A stretch of DNA of 64,000 nt from Desulfuromonas sp. CSMB_57 (GCF_020194955.2 NZ_JAFCIY020000001.1:62001-126000), one strand, 5' to 3'. Shown: positions 25,774 through 33,835, numbered from the stretch's first letter. Program-made: numbers and translations. The notes: generated by a model not told the origin, from the letters alone.

Positions 25774-26739
25774 ATGATGAAATTTCACGTGTTGTTGGTT
25801 GCTTTTTGGTGCCTGGCAGTCGCGCGCCCCGGTTTTGCCTTGGCGGCTGGGGAAGGAGATGCCTCCGGGGAGCCGGCCCAGATCCTTCAGGCCGCCGAGT
25901 CCGACTTTCCTGCAAGAGAGATGGATTTGCCCCAGGACTGGTCGGCCGGCGGGAATGAATCCGAGGCGCCCGGCAAGGACGAAACGCAACCGGTGATGGC
26001 CTCCGAACCGGTTTCCAGTGAGGACTCTGATCAAACCCCGGACCTGGATCCGCGTGCCTACCACGATCTGGTCCGCGAAGACGATGCGGACTTCAACGAT
26101 GCCGAAGACTTCACCAACGGCGAGTTGGCGATGATCAAGGTGGCCGATCCCATCGAGCCTTTCAACCGGGCCATGTTCTGGGTCAACGACAAGCTCTATT
26201 TCTATCTGTTCAAGCCCATCGCCCGCAGCTATCGGGTGGTGCCGGAACCGGCCCGCCAATCCGTGTCAAACTTCTTTTCCAATCTGGGCACGCCGGTGCG
26301 ATTCATCAATTCGGTGCTGCAGTTGAAGTTCCAGGATGCCGGAACGGAGTTGGGCCGTCTGGTGGTCAATTCGACCGTCGGCATCGGCGGCTTGTTCGAC
26401 CCGGCAGAGAAATGGTTCGATTTGGAGCGCAAGCAGGAGGACTTCGGGCAGACCTTGGGCCACTATGGAGTGGGCTCGGGCTTTTACATTGTTTGGCCGA
26501 TCCTGGGTCCTTCCAATGCGCGCGATACGGTGGGCATGGCGGCTGATTTTTTCATGGATCCCCTGCTGTATTTCAAGATGAAGCCCCTGGAACGCGGCGG
26601 TCTCAGGGGGCTTGACAAAACTACCGATCTGTCCCTCGACAAGGACTCCTACGAGGGCCTCAAGCGGCAGTCCCTGGATCCCTATCTGGATATGCGGAAT
26701 TTCTATCACCAGTTCCGCGAGGGCAGGATTGAACAATAA
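25774..26739 (+). CDS. mlaA: MlaA/VacJ-family phospholipid removal protein
   Basis: Outer-membrane component that extracts misplaced phospholipids for MlaC. The core (~residues 120-321) has the VacJ signature DPIEPFNRAMFWVNDKLYFYLFKPIARSY, FFSNLGTPVRFINSVLQ and the FGQTLGHYGVGSGFYIVWPILGPSNARDT region (separate motifs). Unlike E. coli MlaA there is no lipobox; the signal peptide looks like a type I site near AFALAAG. An acidic, low-complexity ~85-residue linker precedes the core. Two adjacent ATGs exist; 25774 has GGGAG upstream. Confidence 0.9.
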   Translation: MMKFHVLLVAFWCLAVARPGFALAAGEGDASGEPAQILQAAESDFPAREMDLPQDWSAGGNESEAPGKDETQPVMASEPVSSEDSDQTPDLDPRAYHDLVREDDADFNDAEDFTNGELAMIKVADPIEPFNRAMFWVNDKLYFYLFKPIARSYRVVPEPARQSVSNFFSNLGTPVRFINSVLQLKFQDAGTELGRLVVNSTVGIGGLFDPAEKWFDLERKQEDFGQTLGHYGVGSGFYIVWPILGPSNARDTVGMAADFFMDPLLYFKMKPLERGGLRGLDKTTDLSLDKDSYEGLKRQSLDPYLDMRNFYHQFREGRIEQ

Positions 26740-26829
26740 TGGCTGGAATATGAGATTTTGGCAGGCCTGTCGGTCGTAGTCCGGCATTGGCCGTGCCATA
26801 GCAAATTGAAAAATTTCAGGAGTTGAACG

Positions 26830-27450
26830 ATGAAAAGCAGAATATGCCTCATTCTGGTGCTGGTGTCGATTTTCTGTGGTGTGGGCATGGCTGGAGCGGC
26901 GTTACCCGGCCCCACGGAACAATTGCGCGGCACCATCGACAGAATCATTGAAACCCTGCGTGACAGGAGCCTGCCTCGAGATGAAATGCTTTCCAGGGTC
27001 AGCGTCTTGGTGCGCAGCAAATTCGATTTCTGGGCCATGTCCCAGCGCACCCTGGCCGTCAACTGGAACCGGGCGACGCCTGAACAGCGGCAACGTTTTG
27101 TGGCCCTTTTTTCCCAGTTGCTGGAGGATACCTACCGGGAGCGCATCGGGTCCTACACCTATCAGAACGAATATGTCAAATACATCAGCGAAAAGGTGGA
27201 AGGGACTCGCGGCGAGGTCCATACCATCGTAGTAGCCAACAATGAAATTCCGGTGACCTACCGAGTGCGGCTGAAAGGGCAGGAGTGGCTGGTTTATGAC
27301 GTGGTGGTTGAAGAGGTCAGCCTCATCAGCAACTACCGCAGCACCTATAATGAAATTGTTCGGCGTGAAGGCATGGATGGTTTGCTCAAGCGCATGGAAC
27401 AAAGAATCCGGGAACTTCAGGCAGCCAACAAGAAAGGATCGGCGCAGTGA
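26830..27450 (+). CDS. mlaC: MlaC-family periplasmic phospholipid shuttle
   Basis: 206-residue exported protein that ferries phospholipid between MlaA and MlaFED. Signal peptide (ICLILVLVSIFCGVGMAGA) then the MlaC core: FDFWAMSQRTLAVNWNRATPEQRQRFVALF (two motifs) and the C-terminal YDVVVEEVSLISNYRSTYNEI, which is diagnostic. AGGAG lies 7 bases before the ATG. Located 90 bases after mlaA in the same transcript; its stop TGA overlaps the next ATG. Confidence 0.93.
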   Translation: MKSRICLILVLVSIFCGVGMAGAALPGPTEQLRGTIDRIIETLRDRSLPRDEMLSRVSVLVRSKFDFWAMSQRTLAVNWNRATPEQRQRFVALFSQLLEDTYRERIGSYTYQNEYVKYISEKVEGTRGEVHTIVVANNEIPVTYRVRLKGQEWLVYDVVVEEVSLISNYRSTYNEIVRREGMDGLLKRMEQRIRELQAANKKGSAQ

Positions 27451-27944
27451 TGATCGGCCCCTCCGACAACGGGCAAGTCGACCCTGCTCACCGGGACGCC
27501 AAGGCCGGAATGCTGGAGAAGCTGGGCGGGTTGGGATTCCTGGGAGAAGAGGAGCGGGCGGTCCTGGCCTCCTACCTCGATTATCGCCGCTTGGCTGAAG
27601 GCGAAGTTCTATGGGAGGAAAAACAACCGGCGCGCTACCTGGCTCTGTTGCTGGCCGGGCGCCTGGAGATCAAAAAGGACACGGAGTTTCCCGGCAAGCA
27701 GGTGGTGGTCGGCGTCTATGGTCCCGGAGCGGTGGTGGGGGAATTGTCCTTTTTCGACGGCGCTCCCCGCGCGGTAACCGTGGTCGCTCTTGAGCAGGCG
27801 GAACTGGCCACCCTCAGCCGTGAGCGGTTTTCTTCCTTGGAAGCGCAGCATCCCGACGTTGCTGCTGCGTTGAGTCGGGGAGTACTGCTGGCCCTGGCCA
27901 GCCGGCTCAAGCAAGCCTACGAGCGTTTGGCGGCGATTTTTTAG
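27450..27944 (+). CDS. Cyclic-nucleotide-binding-domain protein
   Basis: 164 residues consisting of one cNMP-binding (CAP N-terminal-like) domain: LEEGEVLWEEKQPARYLALLLAGRLEI-type strands (read in order), GPGAVVGELSFFDGAPRAVTVVA, the phosphate-binding cassette position, and a C-terminal helix. It has no helix-turn-helix, so it is probably not a transcription factor. The canonical cassette Arg is within APRAVT. Its ATG overlaps the mlaC stop (TGATG), so it belongs to the mla operon and may modulate lipid transport, but this link is by location only. Confidence 0.85.
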   Translation: MIGPSDNGQVDPAHRDAKAGMLEKLGGLGFLGEEERAVLASYLDYRRLAEGEVLWEEKQPARYLALLLAGRLEIKKDTEFPGKQVVVGVYGPGAVVGELSFFDGAPRAVTVVALEQAELATLSRERFSSLEAQHPDVAAALSRGVLLALASRLKQAYERLAAIF

Positions 27945-27997
27945 AGGGCTAAAAGGGCAAGGGTACTTCGTTTTTATCGCCTATGTTGACAAAATGA

Positions 27998-28035
27998 AAC
28001 CGCCGGTTTCGGGCTTGCCCGGAACCGGCGGTTTT
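27998..28035. terminator. Bidirectional intrinsic terminator between mla and tonB
   Basis: AAACCGCCGGTTTC (27998-28010 region) pairs with GGAACCGGCGGTTTT (28021-28034), giving a GC-rich stem flanked by A-run and T-run, so it can stop both the mla operon and the btuB-tonB transcript. Confidence 0.85.
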
Positions 28036-28054
28036 GTATAAGTTCCCCTTAGCT

Positions 28055-28936
28055 TTATAGACCGTTCTGCAGCTCGAACCGAACCGGCACCAGGACGGTA
28101 TCGGCAATCGGTTGGCCATTGCGGCGGGCCGGCCTGAAGATCCAAAGGGCCACTGCCTCACGAGCGGATTGGTCCAGCATGTCGTAGCCTGAGGACTTCT
28201 CAATCTGGATGGTGGCTACCGTACCATCGGCTGTTACCGCCACTTTGAGCAGGACTTCTCCTTGCCAGCCTCTGCGGCGCGCCGTCTTCGGATAAGGAAT
28301 CTGTGTAGCGCTACCATAGCCTAACGGGCTGGCACGGTACGAGCCACGGCCGTTTTCACCATGCCCGGTTTCAGTGCCGGGTTGGCCATTGCCGGAAATG
28401 CTGCTGGTGCCCGGGCCATCCCCAAGTGACGACAAGGGGGCGTTTGCCGACTCACTTGCAGGTGCGGTCCCGCCAGATACTTCGCCGGAGCCATCCATGG
28501 CCGGCCTGTACAAGGTGTCGGGCGCTTTCTGGTCGACGGCAGGTCCGGTTTTTCCCCTTGGCAATATGTCTTTTCGGTTCGAGACGGCTTCGGTTGTTCT
28601 CTTGCGGGGCACTGGTGGCTGGGAATGATTCTTTTCGGGGAGTGGGCGAGTTGACGGGGTCGGGGTGTCGGCTGGCGAACCCTCTCGCGCCTCGGGCTGG
28701 ATTCCAGCGCTTTCGCCCGGAGGATATAGCTCTACCATTAAAATGGTAGGCTTGCCTAACTCCCAGGGAGCAGGCAAGGGCCAGAAGGTCAACATGGCTA
28801 CGTGGATGCATACCGAAAGGAACATCCACAAGCTGAAAGCTATATGAGGGGTTGGCATGTCTCGGGTTGTGCCTTCATCCGGTAATCCAGCGCCTGAAAT
28901 GCCCTCCCGGCGGCCAATTCGCCGGAAGGGCAGCAT
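28055..28936 (-). CDS. tonB: TonB-family energy transducer
   Basis: 293 residues linking the proton motive force to outer-membrane receptors. An N-terminal cytosolic tail and one membrane helix (FSLWMFLSVCIHVAML, with the His typical of TonB) are followed by a Pro/Ser/Gly-rich periplasmic spacer and a TonB C-terminal domain (YPKTARRRGWQGEVLLKVAV, SGYDMLDQSAREAV, WIFRPARRNGQP). Start is uncertain: 28936 gives the long tail, 28858 (MPTPHIAF) a conventional short one; neither has a strong ribosome-binding site. It follows the BtuB-type receptor by 26 bases and so is probably dedicated to it. ExbB/ExbD are not in the window. Confidence 0.9.
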   Translation of the reverse strand: MLPFRRIGRREGISGAGLPDEGTTRDMPTPHIAFSLWMFLSVCIHVAMLTFWPLPAPWELGKPTILMVELYPPGESAGIQPEAREGSPADTPTPSTRPLPEKNHSQPPVPRKRTTEAVSNRKDILPRGKTGPAVDQKAPDTLYRPAMDGSGEVSGGTAPASESANAPLSSLGDGPGTSSISGNGQPGTETGHGENGRGSYRASPLGYGSATQIPYPKTARRRGWQGEVLLKVAVTADGTVATIQIEKSSGYDMLDQSAREAVALWIFRPARRNGQPIADTVLVPVRFELQNGL

Positions 28937-28962
28937 GTCATGCTCGTTCTTTCGGAACCATT

Positions 28963-30903
28963 TCAGAATGACAGCGTTGCTCCGACATACCCGGCGATAC
29001 CTGGAGTGCCGAAGCCATTGACTTCTTCGTAATCTTCATCAAAAAGATTCTCGACTCGACCATGGATGCGCAAATGTTTGGCGAGGTCATAGGCAATGGC
29101 CAGGTTGACCACCGTATAGGCGCCAAGGGTTTTGGTTTGATCCCAGATGAGGAGATCAATGTCATCTCGTTTGCCGACATAAAAAATATCCAGATTGACA
29201 TTGCCGCGATCCAGAAAACGGTAGTCGGCGTTAAGGTTATACTTGTGACGCGGTCTTCGCAACAGTTGATTGCCCGTTGCCCGATTTTCCGTATCCGTAT
29301 AAGTATAACTTGCCGAAAGGGTTAAATTGTCCATCGGTCGGACCGATGCGGTCAGCTCGACACCTTTTGACTCGGCCTTATCGATGTTCTCGTACTCATA
29401 TTTGAAGCTGCTAAAACTGAAAAATGTGTTGATAAGGTCTTCAAATCTATTTTCAAAATAGGTTGCAGAAAGGCTGATGCGGTCGTCCCAGAATTTCTGT
29501 TCAAGCCCGATATCCCAACCCCGACTCTTTTCTGGAGCAAGGTTAGGATTACCCAGCACCCAGGTCGAATTTTCGAAAAGTTGCGCCAAGGTTGGTGCTT
29601 TGAAGGCGGTACCAAATGTTCCCTTGATCCGGGTTCCGGTCGGGCGGAACAAATAGCTGCTGGTAATTCTGTAAGTCAAGCGCGCACCAAAGGTCTGGTG
29701 ATCATCGACACGCAGGCCGAAAGTCGTAATGAAATCATCCCAGAGTATAACCTGATCCTGAAGGAAGGCGCTGAATGTTTCTACGCTCTTTTTGGAGAAT
29801 GAATCGTCCGTATTCCAAAGAGGGTCTTCGTAAAAAAATTGGGATTTGCCCTTGGCTTCTTCCTTTTTATATTCGCCGCCAAGAGTGAAGACGTTCGCGC
29901 TGGTGAAATAGAGATTGTGCTGCCAGTCCATCTTGTAGAGACGGCTGTCGTAGGTTGTCCGGCTGCTGTCGAAAGGGTGGTCCGGGTCGGTCCGATCGAT
30001 ATTTTTGCGAGCGTAATCGGTCAGCGAAAGACCAAGTCTCTGCTCCCAGAGGTCATTCAGCAGCATCAATCTGCCCTGGATTCGGGCGTAGATGGATTCA
30101 GAGTGAAAAGTATTGTTGGGGTCGTCTCCACCGGGGCCGGCAAAGGTGTCAAGATCCGTATTGGATTTGATGTAACGCAGGAAAAAATCCACATCGACGT
30201 TGCCCAATGGTGTCAGGCCAAATCGGGTTGATACAGTGGTTCGGTCGAAACCGTCACGCTCCGTATTGCCGTATTTTTTTGCCGCCGCCGAAATGCCTTT
30301 GGTGTCGAAATAGGAAGCTGTCAAAGAGTAATTAATCAGATCGTTGCCCCCGGAGAGAGAGAGGCGTTCCTGATGCGTGTCGAAACTGCCTCCCTCGGCG
30401 CTGATGGCGACTTTGGGTTTACCGCTGCCCTTTCTGGTAATGATGTTGATCACGCCGCCGAGAGCATCTGAACCATAGAGGGTGCTGCCTGGTCCGCGCA
30501 CAATTTCAATGCGCTCGATATTGTCGACGGCCAGATTGGCAAAATCGAAGGACCTTCCTGGGTTGGACGGATCGTTGACTTCAACGCCGTCGACCAGAAC
30601 CAATGTGTGGGTCGAGTTGGCTCCTCGCAGGAAAATCGAGGTCTGCTGCCCGCTCCCGCCTTGGCGGACCACATCCAGGCCAGGTACGCTACGCAGCACA
30701 TCAATGACGTGGCTCGGTTGTTGGTTCTCAATGTCCTGGCGGCTTATGACGGTGACGGAACTTGCTACCTGGCTCAAAGGAGTTTCGAGACGGGTTGCCG
30801 TGACGACGACGGGATCAAGAGTGGTGGTTTCGGCCGCGAATGGCTGACCGGCATGCAACAGCACGCCGGCCAGGGCCAAAGGCAGAACTTTCTTCAGAAG
30901 CAT
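28963..30903 (-). CDS. btuB: BtuB-type TonB-dependent vitamin B12 receptor
   Basis: 646-residue outer-membrane receptor. Signal peptide to AFAAET; TonB box region LDPVVVTATR; plug domain with VLRSVPGLDVVRQGG, IFLRGANSTHTLVLVDGVEVND and ERIEIVRGPGSTLYGSDALGGVINI (separate motifs); 22-strand barrel; final Phe (GATLSF) as the BAM signal. The closest family pattern is BtuB/vitamin B12 transporter. This is strongly supported by the cobalamin riboswitch in its leader. Start 30903 follows AGAGGAG. tonB lies directly downstream. Confidence 0.93.
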   Translation of the reverse strand: MLLKKVLPLALAGVLLHAGQPFAAETTTLDPVVVTATRLETPLSQVASSVTVISRQDIENQQPSHVIDVLRSVPGLDVVRQGGSGQQTSIFLRGANSTHTLVLVDGVEVNDPSNPGRSFDFANLAVDNIERIEIVRGPGSTLYGSDALGGVINIITRKGSGKPKVAISAEGGSFDTHQERLSLSGGNDLINYSLTASYFDTKGISAAAKKYGNTERDGFDRTTVSTRFGLTPLGNVDVDFFLRYIKSNTDLDTFAGPGGDDPNNTFHSESIYARIQGRLMLLNDLWEQRLGLSLTDYARKNIDRTDPDHPFDSSRTTYDSRLYKMDWQHNLYFTSANVFTLGGEYKKEEAKGKSQFFYEDPLWNTDDSFSKKSVETFSAFLQDQVILWDDFITTFGLRVDDHQTFGARLTYRITSSYLFRPTGTRIKGTFGTAFKAPTLAQLFENSTWVLGNPNLAPEKSRGWDIGLEQKFWDDRISLSATYFENRFEDLINTFFSFSSFKYEYENIDKAESKGVELTASVRPMDNLTLSASYTYTDTENRATGNQLLRRPRHKYNLNADYRFLDRGNVNLDIFYVGKRDDIDLLIWDQTKTLGAYTVVNLAIAYDLAKHLRIHGRVENLFDEDYEEVNGFGTPGIAGYVGATLSF

Positions 30904-30956
30904 AAAAGAAAACTCCTCTTTGTGCCCAGGCAGAGGTGAGCACCAAGAGGAGCGCG

Positions 30957-30996
30957 AAAACCCGACCGGAAATGCCGTGTGCACGCCCGGGTCGGG
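30957..30996 (-). terminator. Candidate terminator in the btuB leader
   Basis: On the minus strand CCCGACC (30990-30996) pairs with GGTCGGG (30961-30967), followed by TTTT. It lies between the B12 aptamer and btuB, so it is a plausible riboswitch expression platform. Confidence 0.55.
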
Positions 30997-31039
30997 AAGA
31001 ACGTTCGCCTCAGCCCACCTTCCCATAAGCCCGGGGAAG

Positions 31040-31215
31040 ATGTTGTGGGACGTCCGTCCGGCAGGTCTTCTGGCTCGCGAATCATTCTCCGGGCCGCCTT
31101 CCCGATCTTTCCCGATCAGTGGCTTGCTGGCCCATCGTCCTCGCTTACAGTGGCGGGTCCGCGGGGGAGTTGCACCCCTCTTCCCTTTTCAGCCTTGCGG
31201 CACCGGTGGACAAAT
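31040..31215 (-). ncRNA. Cobalamin riboswitch (btuB leader)
   Basis: On the minus strand, in order: GGGTGCAACTCCC (31165-31177), CGCCACTGTAAGC (31143-31155), GCCACTG (31117-31123) and the B12 box GAGCCAGAAGACCTGCC (31060-31076). These are near-consensus elements of the AdoCbl aptamer. Adenosylcobalamin binding should lower expression of the receptor and TonB. Boundaries approximate. Confidence 0.95.
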
Positions 31216-31225
31216 CGACAGTAAA

Positions 31226-31254
31226 ATACTAGCCCCATGTTGGGGGCTTGTAAA
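31226..31254 (-). promoter_or_regulatory. Promoter of btuB
   Basis: Minus strand: TTTACA (31249-31254), 17-base spacer, TAGTAT (31226-31231), placed directly before the B12 aptamer. Confidence 0.6.
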
Positions 31255-31343
31255 GAGGCTGCAGGATTGTAATGGAACTGCCTGGAATGTCCTCCTGTTG
31301 GAGATGGTGGCAGGATTTCCCGGGCAGATCCTTGCTGGCGTAC

Positions 31344-31568
31344 TCAGCCCCCGCCGACTTTGGGGAACAGGGATACGGTGGCGCCATCCACCAAGGCGTC
31401 CGTCGGTACCACATGGCGTCCGTTGATGAGAGCAACGCCAAGCTCGGGTTCGGAGATGCCCAGCTCTTCCAGGATGGTGCCGATGGTGGCGTTGTCGGCA
31501 TATTCACGTTCCGCGACCTTGAACCGATTGTCACGGAACGTAGCAAAAAGCTTGAGGGTGATCTTCAT
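31344..31568 (-). CDS. MoaD/ThiS-like beta-grasp sulfur-carrier protein
   Basis: 74 residues of ubiquitin-like fold, starting MKITLKLFATFR and ending VSLFPKVGGG. MoaD proteins end in GG, whose terminus is thiocarboxylated to deliver sulfur for the dithiolene of molybdopterin; here there are three glycines, so activation might need trimming or use the last Gly. AGGAG lies 5 bases before ATG 31568. It follows aor by 125 bases with a hairpin between, a common pairing in anaerobes, and may supply sulfur for the tungsten-pterin cofactor. Confidence 0.85.
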   Translation of the reverse strand: MKITLKLFATFRDNRFKVAEREYADNATIGTILEELGISEPELGVALINGRHVVPTDALVDGATVSLFPKVGGG

Positions 31569-31640
31569 GTGGCTCCTGCCCAGTGAGCGGCCCGTCGTCG
31601 CCGTATTTCTACTTTGACAAAACGGGAAGGGTAGAAAGAA

Positions 31641-31669
31641 GAGTGGGCACCCGATAAGAGTGCCCACTC
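31641..31669 (-). terminator. Hairpin between aor and the moaD-like gene
   Basis: GAGTGGGCA / TGCCCACTC, 9-bp perfect stem (31641-31649 and 31661-31669). On the minus strand it is followed by TTCTTTCT. Probably a leaky terminator or 3'-end processing signal, since the small gene downstream has no obvious promoter. Confidence 0.6.
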
Positions 31670-31693
31670 GGTTTTCAGTGCTGTAAGACGGTC

Positions 31694-33424
31694 TTAGAAA
31701 TTCCAGACTTCGTCGATTTCAGCGCCGGTGAAGTCCCACAGAGCGTTGTGGGGGGCGACCGGCTCGTACTCGAAGAACTCGGGCAGACGGTCGTCTTCGT
31801 TGGTGAAGCCGGCAGCCGTGTTGAAGGCTTTTTCCTTCTTCAGGATGCTGGCGCCCATGCCCATGAATTCGTCCACGGTCAGGCTGGTGCCCTGGGTGGC
31901 GGCGATCATGTCGACCAGAGCGGGCAACACTTCCGGGATGTCCAGCGCCGGGAAGGCGATGAAGATGCACATGCCGGTGCTGTCGAAAGCGGTGGTGCCG
32001 ATCTGCAGGTTGCGGGACAGCTCAACCTGGCCTTCTTTGCTCAGAGGATCGACATAGCCGCCGACCTTGAGGATGTTGGTGGCGATGGTGTAGCCGGCGG
32101 TGTGGTCGGCACCCATGGTCGAAGTGGCATAGGTGATGCCGATACCCTTGACCGAGCGGGGGTCGTAAGCCGGGATGCCCTGGTTTTTGACCACCGGGAC
32201 GCGGGTCAGGCCGAAAGCCTGGCCGACGGAAGCGGTGCCGTTGCCGAGGATACGGCCAATCGGAGTGCACTTGCCGATTTCTTCGTTCATGACGCGCAGG
32301 GTTTCCTTGCCGTCACCCCAGGGAATCACGCCGGCTTCCATGGCCACGGCGATGAGCACGGCGCCTTCGATGGAGTCGATGCCGATGTCGTCCATGGCGT
32401 TGTCGATGCGGGCGCAGTCGTCCAGTTCCTTGATCATGCAGTTGATGCCCAGGCCCCAGACGGTTTCGTATTCGAAACCGGAGGTGATGTAAACACCGGC
32501 CTCATCCACATACTCCTGGGAGCACTGAATGATACAGCCGGCATGGCAGCCGTGCTTGGTTTTGCCGCCGCGCTTGGCGATGGTGTCGTGCATGGTTTCG
32601 CCGGATACCATGTCATGGTGTTCGCAGGCGCCGTACTTGAAGTTCTGGGTCGGCAGACCGCCGGCTTCGTTCAGGATGTTGATCAGAACGTTGGTGCCGT
32701 ACACGGGCAGGGCTTCGCCGGTAACCGGGTGATCCAGCATGCCTTTGGCGAAAATCTTGGCAGCGGCGCGGAACTTCTCGGGGTCGGCGATTTCAACCTT
32801 GCCGGCGCCGGTGTCGTCGATGGTGATGCACTTGACTTTCTTGGAGCCCATAACGGCGCCGAGGCCGCCACGGCCGTGGGAACGAATCTTCTGGTCCGGG
32901 TCCTTGACGGAGATGTTGGCGGCGGCCAGACGCTCTTCACCGGGGACGCCGATGGTGACAACGCCGATCTTCTTGCCGAATTTTTCGTTCATGGCATCGA
33001 TGACGGCGAAGTTCTGCTTGCCCTTCACGTCGGAGGCGTCTTCGAAGGTCACGCCGTCCTTGGTGACATGCAGGCGGTACCATTTGTCATCCTTGGGCTG
33101 GCCTTCGATGATCATGGCCTTGATGCCCATGCGGGCGAACTGCTGGGCGCTGGTGCCGCCGGCGCTGGATTCCTTGATGGTGCCGGTCAGGGGGCTCTTG
33201 GCGCCGGCGGACATGCGGCCGGAGTTGGCAGCCGGGGTGCCGGTCAGCATGCCGGGGGCGAAGACCAGCTTGTTGTTGGGGCCGAGGGGATGGCAGGTCG
33301 GCGGCACTTCGGCGGCGACGATGCTGGAGGTCATGGCACGACCGCCCAGGTTAGCCAGTTCGGCGGGAACATCTTCGACCTTGCAGGTCAGGTTCGTCAT
33401 GTTTACGCGAAAGATCTTGCCCAT
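31694..33424 (-). CDS. aor: Aldehyde:ferredoxin oxidoreductase (tungsten enzyme family)
   Basis: Interconverts aldehydes and carboxylic acids with ferredoxin in the cytosol, using a bis-pterin tungsten (or molybdenum) cofactor and a [4Fe-4S] cluster. The 576 residues open with MGKIFRVNMTN and carry GRMSAGAKSPLTG, the pterin-binding GRGGLGAVMGSKKVKCI, a cluster motif CHAGCIIQC, and a DSTGMC segment. The family is usually ~600 residues. Start at 33424 has GGAGG upstream. The leader has a Moco/Tuco-type riboswitch; a MoaD-like gene follows. Acetaldehyde is a plausible substrate given the ethanolamine lyase 11 kb away, but substrate range cannot be read from sequence. Confidence 0.92.
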   Translation of the reverse strand: MGKIFRVNMTNLTCKVEDVPAELANLGGRAMTSSIVAAEVPPTCHPLGPNNKLVFAPGMLTGTPAANSGRMSAGAKSPLTGTIKESSAGGTSAQQFARMGIKAMIIEGQPKDDKWYRLHVTKDGVTFEDASDVKGKQNFAVIDAMNEKFGKKIGVVTIGVPGEERLAAANISVKDPDQKIRSHGRGGLGAVMGSKKVKCITIDDTGAGKVEIADPEKFRAAAKIFAKGMLDHPVTGEALPVYGTNVLINILNEAGGLPTQNFKYGACEHHDMVSGETMHDTIAKRGGKTKHGCHAGCIIQCSQEYVDEAGVYITSGFEYETVWGLGINCMIKELDDCARIDNAMDDIGIDSIEGAVLIAVAMEAGVIPWGDGKETLRVMNEEIGKCTPIGRILGNGTASVGQAFGLTRVPVVKNQGIPAYDPRSVKGIGITYATSTMGADHTAGYTIATNILKVGGYVDPLSKEGQVELSRNLQIGTTAFDSTGMCIFIAFPALDIPEVLPALVDMIAATQGTSLTVDEFMGMGASILKKEKAFNTAAGFTNEDDRLPEFFEYEPVAPHNALWDFTGAEIDEVWNF

Positions 33425-33469
33425 TCTTTTCTTCCTCCCAGTGTTTGTGCCTTGGAACGGTTCCGGGTA

Positions 33470-33570
33470 GAATCTCCTTTCCACAATGGGAGGCGCCACT
33501 GTTTCCAGCGGAACCCGTCGGCCTGCTGCCGTGGGGACCTTCCCCGTAGGCGGCGAGGCTCGGAGATCTT
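33470..33570 (-). ncRNA. Molybdenum/tungsten cofactor (Moco/Tuco) riboswitch in the aor leader
   Basis: Read on the minus strand the segment has the Moco-RNA motif features in order: GATCTCCGAGCC, GCCTACGG, GGGTTCCGCTGG, ACAGTGGCGCCTCCCA and GGAAAGGAGATT. The outer ATCTCC / GGAGAT form closing stem P1. The central arm is short, as in variants proposed to sense tungsten cofactor rather than Moco, which suits a leader of a tungsten enzyme. Identified by motif memory, not by covariance search. Confidence 0.85.
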
Positions 33571-33631
33571 TTTCACAACCATCGACCCTTTGCCGAGGGG
33601 CGATGCCAGCTCTAGTGGTATGACTGCTGTC

Positions 33632-33660
33632 TTTATAGCAAAAATAAAACAAAAGTTCAA
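33632..33660 (-). promoter_or_regulatory. Promoter of aor
   Basis: Minus strand: TTGAAC (33655-33660), 17-base spacer, TATAAA (33632-33637). Predicted leader about 200 bases, containing the Moco/Tuco motif. Confidence 0.65.
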
Positions 33661-33700
33661 TATGGAAAAATCGTCCCCTCACCTAATTTCTCCGCACAAT

Positions 33701-33707
33701 GTATACG
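33701..33707. promoter_or_regulatory. GTATACG half-site upstream of the aor promoter
   Basis: Single GTATACG, ~40 bases upstream of the -35, followed by CATGTA rather than a full second arm. Same heptamer as in the dyads at 33816 and 61479. Confidence 0.4.
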
Positions 33708-33815
33708 CATGTAAAATCAGATGTTTATAAGCTTAAACTTTCTTGATGCACAATCAAATATTGTTAAAAAGCCGGGAAAAACCTGAAATGGGTGGGAATT
33801 TGCGGGAGGTTTTGT

Positions 33816-33835
33816 GTATACGTCATGGCGTATAC
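33816..33835. promoter_or_regulatory. GTATACG inverted repeat upstream of aor
   Basis: GTATACG, six-base spacer, CGTATAC: perfect 7-bp arms. It lies about 155 bases upstream of the aor -35, just after the end of the vWA operon. The rest of 33661-33815 is AT-rich and holds no gene. Confidence 0.55.

Noticed and set aside
31748-33730. 660-codon plus-strand open frame
   Set aside because: Antisense shadow of aor and its leader; Val/Asp/Gly/His-biased composition.
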